Below, in pieces: positions 42,953-52,395 of a stretch of DNA of 64,000 bases. Origin of the DNA: Lysobacterales bacterium (lineage in GTDB: Bacteria > Pseudomonadota > Gammaproteobacteria > Xanthomonadales > SZUA-5). The notes below the pieces were generated by a model. The model was not told where the DNA came from. It was given only the letters and a program-made list of their open reading frames with translations, and searched no databases. The stretch's first letter is position 1. Every line of letters begins with the position of its first letter. Made by a program: the position numbers and the translations under genes. The stretch lies in assembly GCA_022841325.1 (NCBI GenBank), contig JALHRS010000031.1:1-64000 (forward strand), read 5' to 3'.

Positions 42953-45013
42953 GTGACCATCCGCGACCCCAAGCTGTTCCTCAACCGCGAACTGAGCCTG
43001 CTCGCCTTTCATCGCCGGGTGCTGGAGCAGGCCCAGGACACGCGCCTGCCCTTGCTGGAACGGCTGCGCTTCCTGTGCATTTCCTGCACCAATCTGGACG
43101 AGTTCTTCGAGGTGCGGGTGGCCACCATCCGTCACCAGCTGAACTTCTTCGGCAGCCAGCCCTGGCCGGACGGGCGCACGCCCACCGAGATTCTCGGCGA
43201 AATCCGCGAGCAGGTGCAGATATTGATGCGTGGCCAGTACCACACCTGGAATGCCGAGCTGAAACCGCAGCTGACGGCTGTAGGCGTGCGTTTTCTGCCG
43301 CGCGAGGAATGGAATGCCAAGCAGCGGCGCTGGCTGCATCATTTCTTCAACGACGAGCTGATGCCGGTATTGAGCCCACTGGGGCTGGATCCGGCGCATC
43401 CCTTCCCGCGCATCCTCAACAAGAGCCTGAACGTGGCCGTGGCCCTGAAGGGCAAGGATGCCTTCGGCCGCGAAGCCGATCTGGCCCTGGTGCGCGCGCC
43501 GCGTTCTCTGCCGCGGCTGGTGCGCCTGCCCAAGGAAGTGTCCAGCTGCGAATACGACGTGGTGCTGCTGTCGGCCATCCTCCAGGACTTCGTCGACGAT
43601 CTGTTTCCGGGGCTCAAGGTCAAGGGCGTCTATCCCTTCCGCGTGACCCGCAACAGCGAACTCTGGGTCGACGAATTCGATGTCGACAACCTGGCCCACG
43701 CGCTGCGCGACGAGCTGGTCGACCGCGGCTTTGCCCGTGCCGTGCGCCTGGAAATCACCGACACCTGCCCGCGCGCGCTCGGCCATTTCCTGCTGCAGCA
43801 CTTTGAACTCGGCGAGGAAGACATGTACCGGGTCAACGGTCCGGTCAATCTGAACCGGGTCGGCGCCGCCTATGACATGGTCGACCGCCCCGATCTCAAG
43901 TTCCGGCCGTTCCAGCCGCGGGTGCAGACCAGCAAGTCCGGCGGCAATGTCTTCGACATGATCCGCGAGGGCGATGTGCTGCTGCATCACCCCTACGACT
44001 CCTTCTCGACCGTGGTCGATCTGCTCAAGCAGGCAGCGATCGATCCCGACGTGCTGGCGATCAAGCAGACGCTGTATCGCACCGGGCGGCGCTCGGTGCT
44101 GGTCGATTATCTGATCGAAGCCGCCCGCGCCGGCAAGGACGTCACCGTGGTGGTCGAGCTGCGCGCCCGTTTCGACGAAGAGGCCAACATCGATCTGGCC
44201 GATCGCCTGCAGGAAGCCGGTGTGCAGGTGGTGTACGGCGTGGTCGGCTACAAGACCCACGCCAAGATGCTGCTGATCGTGCGCCGCGAGGCCGGCAAGC
44301 CCCGCCGCTACGTGCATCTGGGCACCGGCAACTATCACCAGGCCACTGCCGGCATCTACACCGACATCGGCCTGCTGACCTGCGACAAGGACATGTGCGA
44401 GGACGTGCACAAGCTGTTCCAGCAGCTCTCGGGTCTGAGCCAGGCGATCAAGCTGAAACGGCTGCTGCATTCGCCCTTCACCCTGCACCCGGAGATGCTC
44501 GCCAAGATCGATCGCGAGGCCAAACACGCCAGGGCAGGCCTTCCGGCCAAGATCCTGGCACGCATGAATGCGCTGAGCGAGCCCCAGGTCATCGAGGCGC
44601 TGTACCGGGCGTCGCAGGCCGGGGTGGAGATCGTGCTGTTCGTGCGCGGCATCTGCGTGCTGCGCCCGGGGGTGCCGGGCATCAGCGAGAACATCCGCGT
44701 GCGCTCGATCGTCGGCCGCTTCCTCGAACACAGCCGCATCTACTATTTCCACAACAATGGCGAGGAAGAGTTGTACGCTTCCAGTGCCGACTGGATGGAG
44801 CGCAACCTGTTGAACCGCGTCGAGACCTGCTTTCCCATTCTCGATCCCAAGCTGCGCCAGCGGGTGTTCAACGAAACGCTGGAGAACTATCTGGCCGACA
44901 ACACCCAGGCCTGGAAGCTGGAATCAGACGGCAACTACACCCGCATCGAGCCCGGCGAGGAAATGCCGCACTCGGCCCAGGCGGCGCTGCTGGCCAGGAT
45001 CTGCGGCGGATGA
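42953..45013 (+). CDS. ppk: polyphosphate kinase 1
   Basis: A 686-residue Ppk1 that makes polyphosphate from ATP reversibly and is membrane-associated. The N-terminus LFLNRELSLLAFHRRVLEQA, the CTNLDEFFEVR segment, the ELRARFDEEANIDLAD region and the PLD-like catalytic stretch LGTGNYHQATAGIYTDIGLLT are intact. The start is GTG 42953. Its stop overlaps the ppx ATG in ATGA. Position after phoBR suggests phosphate-dependent control; only a half Pho-box-like TTTGTCAT is visible upstream. Confidence 0.97.
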   Translation: MTIRDPKLFLNRELSLLAFHRRVLEQAQDTRLPLLERLRFLCISCTNLDEFFEVRVATIRHQLNFFGSQPWPDGRTPTEILGEIREQVQILMRGQYHTWNAELKPQLTAVGVRFLPREEWNAKQRRWLHHFFNDELMPVLSPLGLDPAHPFPRILNKSLNVAVALKGKDAFGREADLALVRAPRSLPRLVRLPKEVSSCEYDVVLLSAILQDFVDDLFPGLKVKGVYPFRVTRNSELWVDEFDVDNLAHALRDELVDRGFARAVRLEITDTCPRALGHFLLQHFELGEEDMYRVNGPVNLNRVGAAYDMVDRPDLKFRPFQPRVQTSKSGGNVFDMIREGDVLLHHPYDSFSTVVDLLKQAAIDPDVLAIKQTLYRTGRRSVLVDYLIEAARAGKDVTVVVELRARFDEEANIDLADRLQEAGVQVVYGVVGYKTHAKMLLIVRREAGKPRRYVHLGTGNYHQATAGIYTDIGLLTCDKDMCEDVHKLFQQLSGLSQAIKLKRLLHSPFTLHPEMLAKIDREAKHARAGLPAKILARMNALSEPQVIEALYRASQAGVEIVLFVRGICVLRPGVPGISENIRVRSIVGRFLEHSRIYYFHNNGEEELYASSADWMERNLLNRVETCFPILDPKLRQRVFNETLENYLADNTQAWKLESDGNYTRIEPGEEMPHSAQAALLARICGG

Positions 45014-46572
45014 TCGACCCACGCGTGCCCACCGATGACGGTGAACCGCTGGCGGCCGTCGATCTCGGCTCCAACAGCTTCCACATGATCGTGGCCCGCT
45101 TCACCGACGGTGAACTGCAGGTGGTCGATCGCCTGCGCGATTCGGTGCGCATGGCGGCCGGTCTCACTGCCGATGGCCAGCTCACCGCCGAAATGCGCGA
45201 ACGCACGCTGGCCTGCCTGTCGCGCTTCGGCCAGCGCCTGCGCGGCATCAAGCGCAACCGTATCCGCGCCGTGGCCACCAATACCGTGCGCCAGTTGCGC
45301 AATCCCCGCGCCTTTCTGATGACCGCCGAAACCGCACTCGGCGCGCCGATCGAAGTGGTCTCCGGCCGCGAGGAAGCGCGGCTGATCTACATGGGCGTGG
45401 CCCATGGCCTGAACGATCCGCGCCAGAAGCAACTGGTCATCGATGTCGGCGGCGGCAGTACCGAACTGATCATCGGCCGCGGCTTCGAAACCCTGGAAAC
45501 CGAAAGCCTGCAGATGGGCTGCGTGGCGACCACGCGGCGCTTCTTTGCCGACGGCAAGCTCAACCGCAAGCGCTGGAACGACGCCCGATTGCGGCTGCCG
45601 ATCGAATTCGCGCCGATCCTGAGCGCCTACAAGGCGCGCGGCTGGCAGCGCGTGATCGGCAGCTCCGGCACGGTCAAGTCGATCAGCGCCATCCTCCACG
45701 GCTTTGGTGGTCGCGAGCGCGAGGTCACCCGCGAAGGCCTGCTGGACCTGATCGAGCGCCTGATCGAAGTGGGACAGATCAGCCGCGCCCGCCTGCCGGG
45801 ATTGAGCGAGGACCGCCGACCGGTGTTTCTGGGTGGCCTGGCGGCGCTGTGGGCCTGCTTTGAGGCGCTGGATCTGCAGGTGCTGCGGGTCAGCGACTAC
45901 GCCATGCGCGAGGGCTTGCTGTACGACTCACTCGGGCGCTTCCACCAGCAGGATCCGCGCGAACTCAGCATCCGCGCACTGGCCAAGCGCTATTCGGTGG
46001 ACCAGACCCACGCCCTGCGGGTGCAGAAGACCGCGCTGATGCTGTTCGATCAGGTCAGCGGCAGCTGGGGTCTGGAAGACGAACAGCGCGAGACCCTGCT
46101 CTACGCCACGCTGGTGCACGAAATCGGCCTCGCCATCTCGCACACCCAGCACCACAAGCACGGCGCCTACATCATCGAGAATTCCGATCTGCCGGGCTTC
46201 TCGCGCCAGGAACAGGAAGCGGTCGCCGCACTGGTGCGGGGACACCGCCGCAGCATCCCCGAGCAGACCTTCTCCGACATCGCTCCGCGCGATCTGGAAG
46301 CGCTCAAACGCACGCTGGCACTGGCCCGATTGGCCGCCGTGCTGCACCGCTCGCGCTCGCAGGAGACCCTGCCCGAACTGCATCTGGAAGCCGCCGGCCG
46401 CGAACTGCGGGTGTCCTTTCCCAAGGGCTGGCTCAGCCAGCACCCGCTGACCTGGGCCGATCTGCGGCAGGAGAAGGACTTCATCGAATCCATCGGCGTG
46501 CGCCTGCGACTGCGGGTTGAGCGAGAGCCGGGTGAAGTTGGCGCGCCGGATCTGCTCGATCGGACCCTGTAA
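45010..46572 (+). CDS. ppx: exopolyphosphatase (Ppx/GppA family)
   Basis: A 520-residue enzyme that removes terminal phosphate from polyphosphate and possibly from pppGpp. The ASKHA phosphate loops AAVDLGSNSFHMIVARF and IDVGGGSTELIIG are present. The C-terminal half has the HD-like domain (VHEIGLAISHTQHHKHGAYI) of the long Ppx class. ATG 45010 overlaps the ppk stop; the track start far upstream lies in the ppk shadow frame. Antagonistic ppk and ppx in one operon set polyphosphate levels. Confidence 0.95.
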   Translation: MIDPRVPTDDGEPLAAVDLGSNSFHMIVARFTDGELQVVDRLRDSVRMAAGLTADGQLTAEMRERTLACLSRFGQRLRGIKRNRIRAVATNTVRQLRNPRAFLMTAETALGAPIEVVSGREEARLIYMGVAHGLNDPRQKQLVIDVGGGSTELIIGRGFETLETESLQMGCVATTRRFFADGKLNRKRWNDARLRLPIEFAPILSAYKARGWQRVIGSSGTVKSISAILHGFGGREREVTREGLLDLIERLIEVGQISRARLPGLSEDRRPVFLGGLAALWACFEALDLQVLRVSDYAMREGLLYDSLGRFHQQDPRELSIRALAKRYSVDQTHALRVQKTALMLFDQVSGSWGLEDEQRETLLYATLVHEIGLAISHTQHHKHGAYIIENSDLPGFSRQEQEAVAALVRGHRRSIPEQTFSDIAPRDLEALKRTLALARLAAVLHRSRSQETLPELHLEAAGRELRVSFPKGWLSQHPLTWADLRQEKDFIESIGVRLRLRVEREPGEVGAPDLLDRTL

Positions 46573-46629
46573 AGAAAGCGCAAGGCCAAGCGCACAAGAG
46601 CTTCATCGTTGCCGGGCAGAGTGCGCTCC

Positions 46630-47886
46630 ATGACGCGCACTCTGCCCACCCTGCTGCACACCGGCGATACCCTGGCACATTCGGGGATCGCCCACGGCCT
46701 TTCCACGGCCGCTCCCAGCTCTGCGGCGCATACCGATTCCGGCGCCATCCTGACCTTGCGGATCGCTGTCATCAGCGAAACCTACACGCCTGAGGTCAAC
46801 GGCGTGGCGCTGACGGTTGCCGGGCTGGTGCGCGGCCTGCGCGAGCTCGGGCATCGGGTGCTGCTGGTACGGCCGCGCCAGCGCGGTGAGCGCGCGGAGC
46901 GGGTGTCTGCCGATGAACTGATCGTGCCCGGTGGGCCGCTGCCGCGCTATCGCGAGCTGCGCTACGGCTGGCCGGTCTACTGGCGATTGCGACAGCTGTT
47001 CGCCGCCGAACGCATCCAGGCGCTGTACGTGTCGACCGAAGGCCCGCTGGGCTGGGCCGCGGTGCTGGCAGCGCGTCGACTTGGGATTCCCATCGCCAGC
47101 GGCTTCCATACCCGCTTCGACGACTTCGTCGCCCACTATGGTCTGGCCTGGTTGCAGCGCACGGCCTTTGCCTATCTGCGCGCCTTCCACAACCGCGCCA
47201 ACACCACGCTGGTGCCCACCGAACAGTTGCGTCAGGAACTGCTCGGCGGCGGCTTTCGCGACGTGCGCATCCTGGCCCGCGGCGTCGATGGTCAGACTTT
47301 CGACCCGGCGCGGCGCTCGCTGGCGCTGCGTCAGTCCTGGGGACTGGCGGAGCATGAGCTGGCGGTGCTGTTCGTCGGTCGCATTGCGCCCGAGAAGAAT
47401 CTGGAACTGGTGGTGCGCAGCTTCGAGGCCATTCGGGCCCGCGGCATTCCGGCAAGGATGATCTGGGTTGGCGATGGCCCGGCCCGGGCCGAACTGGCGC
47501 GCGCCCACCCTGGGCACATCTGGTGCGGCATGCGTCATGGCGCTGATCTCGGCGCGCACTATGCCAGCGCCGATCTGTTCCTGTTTCCGAGCCTGACCGA
47601 GACCTTCGGCAACGTCACCCTGGAGGCGCTGGCCAGTGGTGTCGCCAGCATCGCCTTCGACTATGCCGCGGCGCGCCAGCATCTGCGCGACGGGATCGAC
47701 GGTCGCAGTGTGCCCTTCAATGACGCCACCGCCTTTGTCGATGCCGCGGTGGCCGTGGCCGCCGATGCCGAGCTGCGCGCGGGCATGGCCGGCAACGCCC
47801 GACGGACCGCCGAGGCGCTGGCGCCCGGTGCGGTCAGCACCCGCTTTGCCGAATTGTTGGTGGACCTGACGAGGAGCGCGCGATGA
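46630..47886 (+). CDS. GT4 family glycosyltransferase
   Basis: A glycosyltransferase of about 418 residues, GT-B fold. The N-terminal domain begins RIAVISETYTPEVNGVALTV, typical of alpha-mannosyl or sulfoquinovosyl transferases acting on lipids. The nucleotide-sugar domain has VGRIAPEKNLELVV and the E-x7-E motif TETFGNVTLEALASG. It probably acts at the inner face of the membrane on a diacylglycerol-type acceptor. The ATG at 46630 gives a 42-residue Ala/Ser-rich leader; a later start near residue 48 (TLRIAV) is possible. It overlaps the PAP2 gene by four bases. Confidence 0.85.
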   Translation: MTRTLPTLLHTGDTLAHSGIAHGLSTAAPSSAAHTDSGAILTLRIAVISETYTPEVNGVALTVAGLVRGLRELGHRVLLVRPRQRGERAERVSADELIVPGGPLPRYRELRYGWPVYWRLRQLFAAERIQALYVSTEGPLGWAAVLAARRLGIPIASGFHTRFDDFVAHYGLAWLQRTAFAYLRAFHNRANTTLVPTEQLRQELLGGGFRDVRILARGVDGQTFDPARRSLALRQSWGLAEHELAVLFVGRIAPEKNLELVVRSFEAIRARGIPARMIWVGDGPARAELARAHPGHIWCGMRHGADLGAHYASADLFLFPSLTETFGNVTLEALASGVASIAFDYAAARQHLRDGIDGRSVPFNDATAFVDAAVAVAADAELRAGMAGNARRTAEALAPGAVSTRFAELLVDLTRSAR

Positions 47887-48437
47887 GCAGTGCCTTGCTG
47901 ACCAGCACCACCGGACGCCTGCTGGCGCAGGATCTCACCTGGTGCCTGCGCCTGAACCGCCTGACCCGCCGCAGCTGGGTGCAGCGCTATTTCGCCCGGA
48001 TCAGTCGCCTCGGCGATGGGCTGTTCTGGTATCTGCTCATTGCCCTGATGCCCCTGCTCGACCCCGAGCACGGCGTGCTCGCGGCCGCGCACATGCTGAT
48101 CGTCGGCGGCAGCGCCCTGCTGCTGTACCGCTGGCTGAAGCGCTGGAGCAAACGGCCCCGGCCCCTGCACCGGCACACGGCGATCCTCAGCAGCGTGGCC
48201 CCGCTGGACGAATTCAGCTTCCCGTCCGGCCATACCCTGCACGCGATCAGTTTCAGCTACGTCGCCTTGCTGTACTTCCCCGCGCTGGCCCTCGTGCTGC
48301 TGCCCTTCGCGCTGAGCGTGGCCCTGTCACGGGTGGTGCTCGGACTGCACTATCCCAGTGACGTGTTGGCCGCCACGATCATCGGCCTGGCCCTGGGGCG
48401 TGGCAGCCAGTGGCTGTTGGCGGCCTTGGCCGGCTGA
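47883..48437 (+). CDS. PAP2-family membrane phosphatase
   Basis: A 184-residue membrane protein with all three PAP2 motifs: KRWSKRPRP, FPSGHTLHA and SRVVLGLHYPSD. About five membrane helices are expected, with the active site facing the periplasm. Substrates of the family include phosphatidic acid, diacylglycerol pyrophosphate and undecaprenyl pyrophosphate. The start overlaps the glycosyltransferase stop (ATGA), so the pair probably serves one lipid pathway, for instance making diacylglycerol and glycosylating it; that link is an inference. Confidence 0.92.
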   Translation: MSSALLTSTTGRLLAQDLTWCLRLNRLTRRSWVQRYFARISRLGDGLFWYLLIALMPLLDPEHGVLAAAHMLIVGGSALLLYRWLKRWSKRPRPLHRHTAILSSVAPLDEFSFPSGHTLHAISFSYVALLYFPALALVLLPFALSVALSRVVLGLHYPSDVLAATIIGLALGRGSQWLLAALAG

Positions 48438-48464
48438 CAGCGCTGCCGGTGGTTCACGCTTCAT

Positions 48465-49041
48465 GGCGAGCCACCTGTGTCTGCCCGACACTGCGCACGG
48501 GCCCTGAGCCAGCGTATGAGGTAGCGCGGCTCCGGCGCGCGGCGAATCGGGATGTGCGCCAGGGCTGTTCGCGCCGGCGGCCGCGGCATGGCCGCGCACA
48601 GGCCCTGAACCCCGAGCGTCATTGCGACCCCGGACTTGATCCGGGGGAAGCAATCCAGAGGCCTGCGGCGCTACCCTGGATTGCTTCGTCGCTGGGCTCC
48701 TCGCAATGACGCATCAATCACTGAAGGCATGGGTTCATCGAGAGCCCCCGGTATTGACCCGGCACTGTCCACGGGCCAACAACGTAGGTTGGGCTAAGCG
48801 CAGCGTGCCCAACGGTCATGGCTGCGAGTCACTCGCCATCATGAGATCGCTGGTGCCATGACCGTTGCGTAGGGTTTCTTGCCTAACCCCTCCCCAGCCC
48901 TCCCCGAACATCGGGGAGGGAGCGACAGCACTCGCCTGAACGACTTTCACGGCAACCTACATCGACTGTAGGAGCGACCTCGCGTCGCGACCGGCCAGCC
49001 GCACGACCGCAGCAGCGGTCGCGCCGCAAGGGCGCTCCTAC
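48465..49041. repeat. cluster of dispersed palindromes (PAP2 gene to hsp20)
   Basis: In order: GAGCCACCTGTGTCTGCCCG with CACGGGCC; a GTCATTGCGACCCCGGACTT...CTCGCAATGACG palindrome (48617-48711); GTAGGTTGGGCTAAGCGCAGCG and its partial reverse; CCCTCCCCGAACATCGGGGAGGG; and GTAGGAGCGACCTCGCGTCG...AAGGGCGCTCCTAC (48968-49041). No gene is recognised in 48438-49180. Confidence 0.8.
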
Positions 49042-49104
49042 GGGTGGACAAAGCCTGCCCAACGACGCCGGGAGCGAACGCTTGCGGATACCGCATCCGG
49101 GGCT

Positions 49105-49132
49105 CTTGAAAGCTCACGGCCGGCCCACATTT
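49105..49132 (+). promoter_or_regulatory. candidate sigma-32 heat-shock promoter of hsp20
   Basis: CTTGAAA (49105-49111) is followed after 12 bases by CCCACATTT (49124-49132), close to the sigma-32 consensus CTTGAAA-N11-16-CCCCATNT. It lies 49 bases before the hsp20 start codon. Confidence 0.72.
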
Positions 49133-49180
49133 CATGGTCAACAGCGACATCTCGTCGCGATCACACTCAAGGAGTTGATC

Positions 49181-49627
49181 ATGGCCATTACCCGTTACAG
49201 CCCGTTCAATGTCTCGACCCAGGTTCCGAACGATTTTCGTGAGCTGATCGAGAAGTTCTTCAATGGTGAGCCGCAGGATCAGTCCAATGTGGTCACCAGC
49301 CAGTGGGCACCGCATGTGGACATCAAGGAAGAGCCCAACCGCTTCGTGATCCAGGCCGATATCCCCGGTGTAGACCCGAAGGACATCGAAGTGCATATGG
49401 AGAAAGGCATTCTCTCGATCAAGGGCGAGCGCAAGCATGAGGCCAAGCAGGAGAGCGAGAAGTACACCCGTGTGGAACGCTCCCACGGCGTCTTCTACCG
49501 CCGCTTCGCGCTGCCCGACAGCGCCGACGCCGAAGGCATCAGCGCCCACGGCAAGCATGGTGTGCTGGAAATCGTCATTCCCAAGCGCCCGGAGACCACG
49601 CCGCGCCGGATCACGATCAACCATTGA
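49181..49627 (+). CDS. small heat-shock protein (Hsp20/alpha-crystallin)
   Basis: A 148-residue ATP-independent holdase of the cytosol. The alpha-crystallin domain spans about residues 38-140: WAPHVDIKEEPNRFVIQADI, a GVDPKDIEVHMEKGILSIKGER stretch and the C-terminal IPKRPE, where I-P-K is the I-x-I/V-like tail contact. ATG 49181 has a perfect AAGGAG site; the track start adds 33 codons from the heat-shock promoter region. A sigma-32-like promoter is upstream and the DnaJ-type cbpA follows. Confidence 0.95.
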   Translation: MAITRYSPFNVSTQVPNDFRELIEKFFNGEPQDQSNVVTSQWAPHVDIKEEPNRFVIQADIPGVDPKDIEVHMEKGILSIKGERKHEAKQESEKYTRVERSHGVFYRRFALPDSADAEGISAHGKHGVLEIVIPKRPETTPRRITINH

Positions 49628-49635
49628 TCGCCCGT

Positions 49636-49666
49636 CGATACCGGGCATCATCGGTGCCCGGTATCG
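49636..49666 (+). terminator. hairpin after hsp20
   Basis: CGATACCGGGCA and TGCCCGGTATCG form a perfect 12-bp stem with a 7-base loop, 9 bases after the stop codon. No T-run follows, so termination or mRNA stabilisation are both possible. Confidence 0.6.
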
Positions 49667-49736
49667 GTTCCCCAGGCGCAGACATCGCCGGGGCGGGTGC
49701 TTGGTGGCCCGCCCCTGAACCGACCGACAGCAGCAA

Positions 49737-49767
49737 GCGACTTCGGCCCTGATCGGGCCGAAGTCGC
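49737..49767. terminator. hairpin between hsp20 and cbpA
   Basis: GCGACTTCGGCCC-TGATC-GGGCCGAAGTCGC is a perfect 13-bp stem with a 5-base loop, without a T-run. Confidence 0.5.
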
Positions 49768-49814
49768 GCATGAGGTAATACCATCATTGAACTGACTCAG
49801 GCCCGATAGTCCCC

Positions 49815-50726
49815 ATGCGATTCAAGGATTACTACGAAGTACTCGGTGTGAAAGCGGATGCGAGCGATGCCGACATCAAGGCCGCCTATCGCAAGCTGGC
49901 GCGCAAGTACCATCCGGATGTCAGCAAGGAAAAGGATGCCGAGAGTCGCTTCAAGGACATCAATGAAGCCTACGAGGCGCTGCGCGAACCGGAACGCCGC
50001 AAGGCTTACGATCAGGCCAAGGCCAACGGTTTCCGCGCTGGCGACGAGTTCCGCCCCGGTCCGGGCGGCGGCGGTGGCTTCGAGTTCGATATGGGCGATG
50101 CCGGCAACGGGCAGTTCAGTGATTTCTTCGAATCGCTGTTCGGGCGCATGCGCGGCGGTCGCCCGGGCGCGGGCCCGAGGCGTGGGCACGGCCCGGAATC
50201 GGGCGGCGAGATCCGCGCCGAGCTGGAAGTGGATCTGGCCACCGCCTTTGCCGGCGGCAAGCAGCGTTTCAGTCTGCAGGGCGCCCGCGGCCTGCGCACG
50301 CTGGAGGTCAAGATTCCCAAGGGCATCCAGTCGGGGCAGAGCATACGGCTGTCCGGCCAGGGCCACGTCGGCCCGGACGGCACCCCCGGCGATCTGCTGC
50401 TGCAGATCAAGCTGCGTCCGGACGAGCGTTTTGCCCTCGATGGCCGCGACATCACGGTGCAACTGCCGATTGCTCCCTGGGAAGCAGCACTGGGCGCGCG
50501 CGTGGCGGTGCCGACGCTGGGCGGCGAAGTCGAAATGGCCATTCCTGCCGGATCACAGAGCGGCCGCCGGCTGCGGCTGAAGGGTCGCGGGCTACCCGGA
50601 CATCCGGCCGGCGACCAGTTCGTGGTGCTGCAGATCCACACGCCAGCGGCGCATGGCGACGCCGACCAGCAGGCCTATGAAAGCCTGCGCGCACATTTCA
50701 GCCAGTACGACCCGCGCAAGCGCTGA
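49815..50726 (+). CDS. cbpA: DnaJ-type co-chaperone CbpA
   Basis: A 303-residue J-domain protein lacking the DnaJ zinc finger. The J domain (residues 1-70) includes DYYEVLGV and the HPD tripeptide in KYHPDVS. A Gly-rich linker (GPGGGGGFEF) is followed by two C-terminal substrate-binding domains (GGKQRFSLQG; VAVPTLGGEVEMAIPAGSQSG). It stimulates DnaK and in E. coli binds curved DNA. Location after hsp20 suggests a shared stress role, though two hairpins separate them and no heat-shock promoter of its own was seen. Confidence 0.93.
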   Translation: MRFKDYYEVLGVKADASDADIKAAYRKLARKYHPDVSKEKDAESRFKDINEAYEALREPERRKAYDQAKANGFRAGDEFRPGPGGGGGFEFDMGDAGNGQFSDFFESLFGRMRGGRPGAGPRRGHGPESGGEIRAELEVDLATAFAGGKQRFSLQGARGLRTLEVKIPKGIQSGQSIRLSGQGHVGPDGTPGDLLLQIKLRPDERFALDGRDITVQLPIAPWEAALGARVAVPTLGGEVEMAIPAGSQSGRRLRLKGRGLPGHPAGDQFVVLQIHTPAAHGDADQQAYESLRAHFSQYDPRKR

Positions 50727-50851
50727 ACTTTTCCGCCCCAAGGTGCGCTGCGCTTGCCTGGACTACGCCTGATCCCGCCAGCTTCGATAGGCGCCCCAGA
50801 AACGACTCAGGGCGCCGCAGCGCCCTGAGCTACATGCGGATTCGGCTGCGG

Positions 50852-51217
50852 TCAGCGCGGCAGATGCTCGGCGATGGCCTTGATCAGCTGCGCTTCGTTC
50901 ACCGGCTTGGTGATGTATCCCTTGGCACCCTGGCGCAAGCCCCACACCCGATCGGTTTCCTGATCCTTGGTGGTCACCAGGATGACCGGGATATGACTGG
51001 TGGTTTTCTCACGCGCGATGGTGCGCGTGGCCTGGAAGCCATTGAGATTGGGCATCACCACGTCCATCAGAATCAGGTCGGGGATATGCGCCTTGGCCAT
51101 ATCCACACCCTGCTGACCATCCTCAGCGGTGATCACTTCATGCCCCTGCCCCTCAACGATGCGCTTGAGCACCAGGAGCTGCGACGGCGAATCGTCCACG
51201 ATCAAGACCCGAGCCAT
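50852..51217 (-). CDS. pilH: single-domain response regulator (PilH-like)
   Basis: A 121-residue receiver-only protein: acidic pocket VDDSPSQ, phospho-acceptor Asp in LILMDVVMPNLNGFQATR, Thr in LVTTKDQETDRVWG and Lys in GYITKPVNEAQL. The DRVWGLRQGAKGYITKPV stretch strongly resembles PilH of the twitching-motility (Pil-Chp) system. No pilG, pilI or pilJ genes are adjacent, so the assignment rests on sequence alone. ATG 51217 is preferred because MARVLIVDD is the family start; the track adds 22 codons. Confidence 0.78.
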   Translation of the reverse strand: MARVLIVDDSPSQLLVLKRIVEGQGHEVITAEDGQQGVDMAKAHIPDLILMDVVMPNLNGFQATRTIAREKTTSHIPVILVTTKDQETDRVWGLRQGAKGYITKPVNEAQLIKAIAEHLPR

Positions 51218-51289
51218 GTTTACCCCGCTGTTAACTTGCTGCCAACGTCCCGATTCTACCCATACGTAGCGACTCGCGGACAAGTTGCG

Positions 51290-52294
51290 TCATGACAGAT
51301 CGCCACCAATCTTGACGATCGTGCGACCAAGGCCGCCGCCAGACAGCAAAGTCTCGAAGACCGCAGGCAATTCTTCGAGTTCGACCTCACGGGTCACGAT
51401 TGCGTCCAGATGCCGCGGACGCCACTCCTGCGCCAGCCGTTGCCAGAGATCGGTGCGCACCGGATAGGGTGTGCCCGAGGAATTGATGCCGAGCAGGCTG
51501 ATGCCGCGAATGATGAAGGGCATCACCGTGGTATGCAGCTCGATACCGCCGGCCATACCGCAGCTGGCAATGGCACCCCAGGGACGGATCATGCGCGTCA
51601 GCCCGGACAGCAACTCGCCACCGACATTGTCGACGGCACCGGCCCAGGTTGCGCTCTCCAGCGGTCGCTGGCCCAGGTAGAGGCCTTCGCGAGCGATGCA
51701 CTGGCGCGCACCGAGGCGGATCAGGCGATCGAACTGCTCGGCCTTGCCGGTGATGGCATGCACCTCGAATCCGGCGCGGGTGAAGATGTCGATGGCCAGC
51801 ATACCGACACCGCCAGTGGCGCCGGTCACCACGATCGGCCCGAGGTCAGGGCGCTGGCCCACGCTGAGCATGCGCCACAGGCACAGGGCCGCGGTGAAAC
51901 CGGCGGTGCCGATGGCCATGGCCTCGCGCAGGCTCAGATTGGCCGGCAGCGGCACCACCCACTGACCGTCGAGGCGCGCGTATTCGCCGTAGCCGCCGTC
52001 ACGCGTTTCCGACAGACCTGATCCGGTGGTCAGCACCGCATCGCCCTCGCGGAATTGCGGATGGCGCGATTCGACCACATGGCCGGCCACGTCGATGCCG
52101 CCCACCAGCGGGAACTGACGGAGGATCTTGCCCTGTCCGGTACCGGCCAGCGCGTCCTTGTAATTGACGCTGGACCAGGCCACGCGAATGGTCACTTCAC
52201 CGTCGTTGAGATCCGCCAGTTTCAGCGTTTCCAGGCCGGCCTTGTGGGGACTGCCGTGGATGCGAAAGGCCTTGAATTGCTCGGGCACACTCAT
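51290..52294 (-). CDS. acuI: acrylyl-CoA reductase-like MDR oxidoreductase (AcuI/YhdH)
   Basis: A 334-residue zinc-free medium-chain reductase of the YhdH/AcuI family: VNYKDALAGTGQGKI near the N-terminus, GIDVAGHVVES, GTAGFTAALCLWRM, and the NADPH-binding VTGATGGVGMLAIDIF. AcuI reduces acrylyl-CoA to propionyl-CoA and protects from acrylate and related toxic enones. The gene is single. The ATG at 52294 gives the usual length. Confidence 0.9.
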   Translation of the reverse strand: MSVPEQFKAFRIHGSPHKAGLETLKLADLNDGEVTIRVAWSSVNYKDALAGTGQGKILRQFPLVGGIDVAGHVVESRHPQFREGDAVLTTGSGLSETRDGGYGEYARLDGQWVVPLPANLSLREAMAIGTAGFTAALCLWRMLSVGQRPDLGPIVVTGATGGVGMLAIDIFTRAGFEVHAITGKAEQFDRLIRLGARQCIAREGLYLGQRPLESATWAGAVDNVGGELLSGLTRMIRPWGAIASCGMAGGIELHTTVMPFIIRGISLLGINSSGTPYPVRTDLWQRLAQEWRPRHLDAIVTREVELEELPAVFETLLSGGGLGRTIVKIGGDLS

Positions 52295-52395
52295 GCTCCA
52301 ACCCCGCTCAATGGACTGCCTTCAGTCTACACGGGTCACCAGCGACCACCGTGCAGCGGGTATCCTTGGCGCGGTCGACAAAGCGGAGGCGGACG

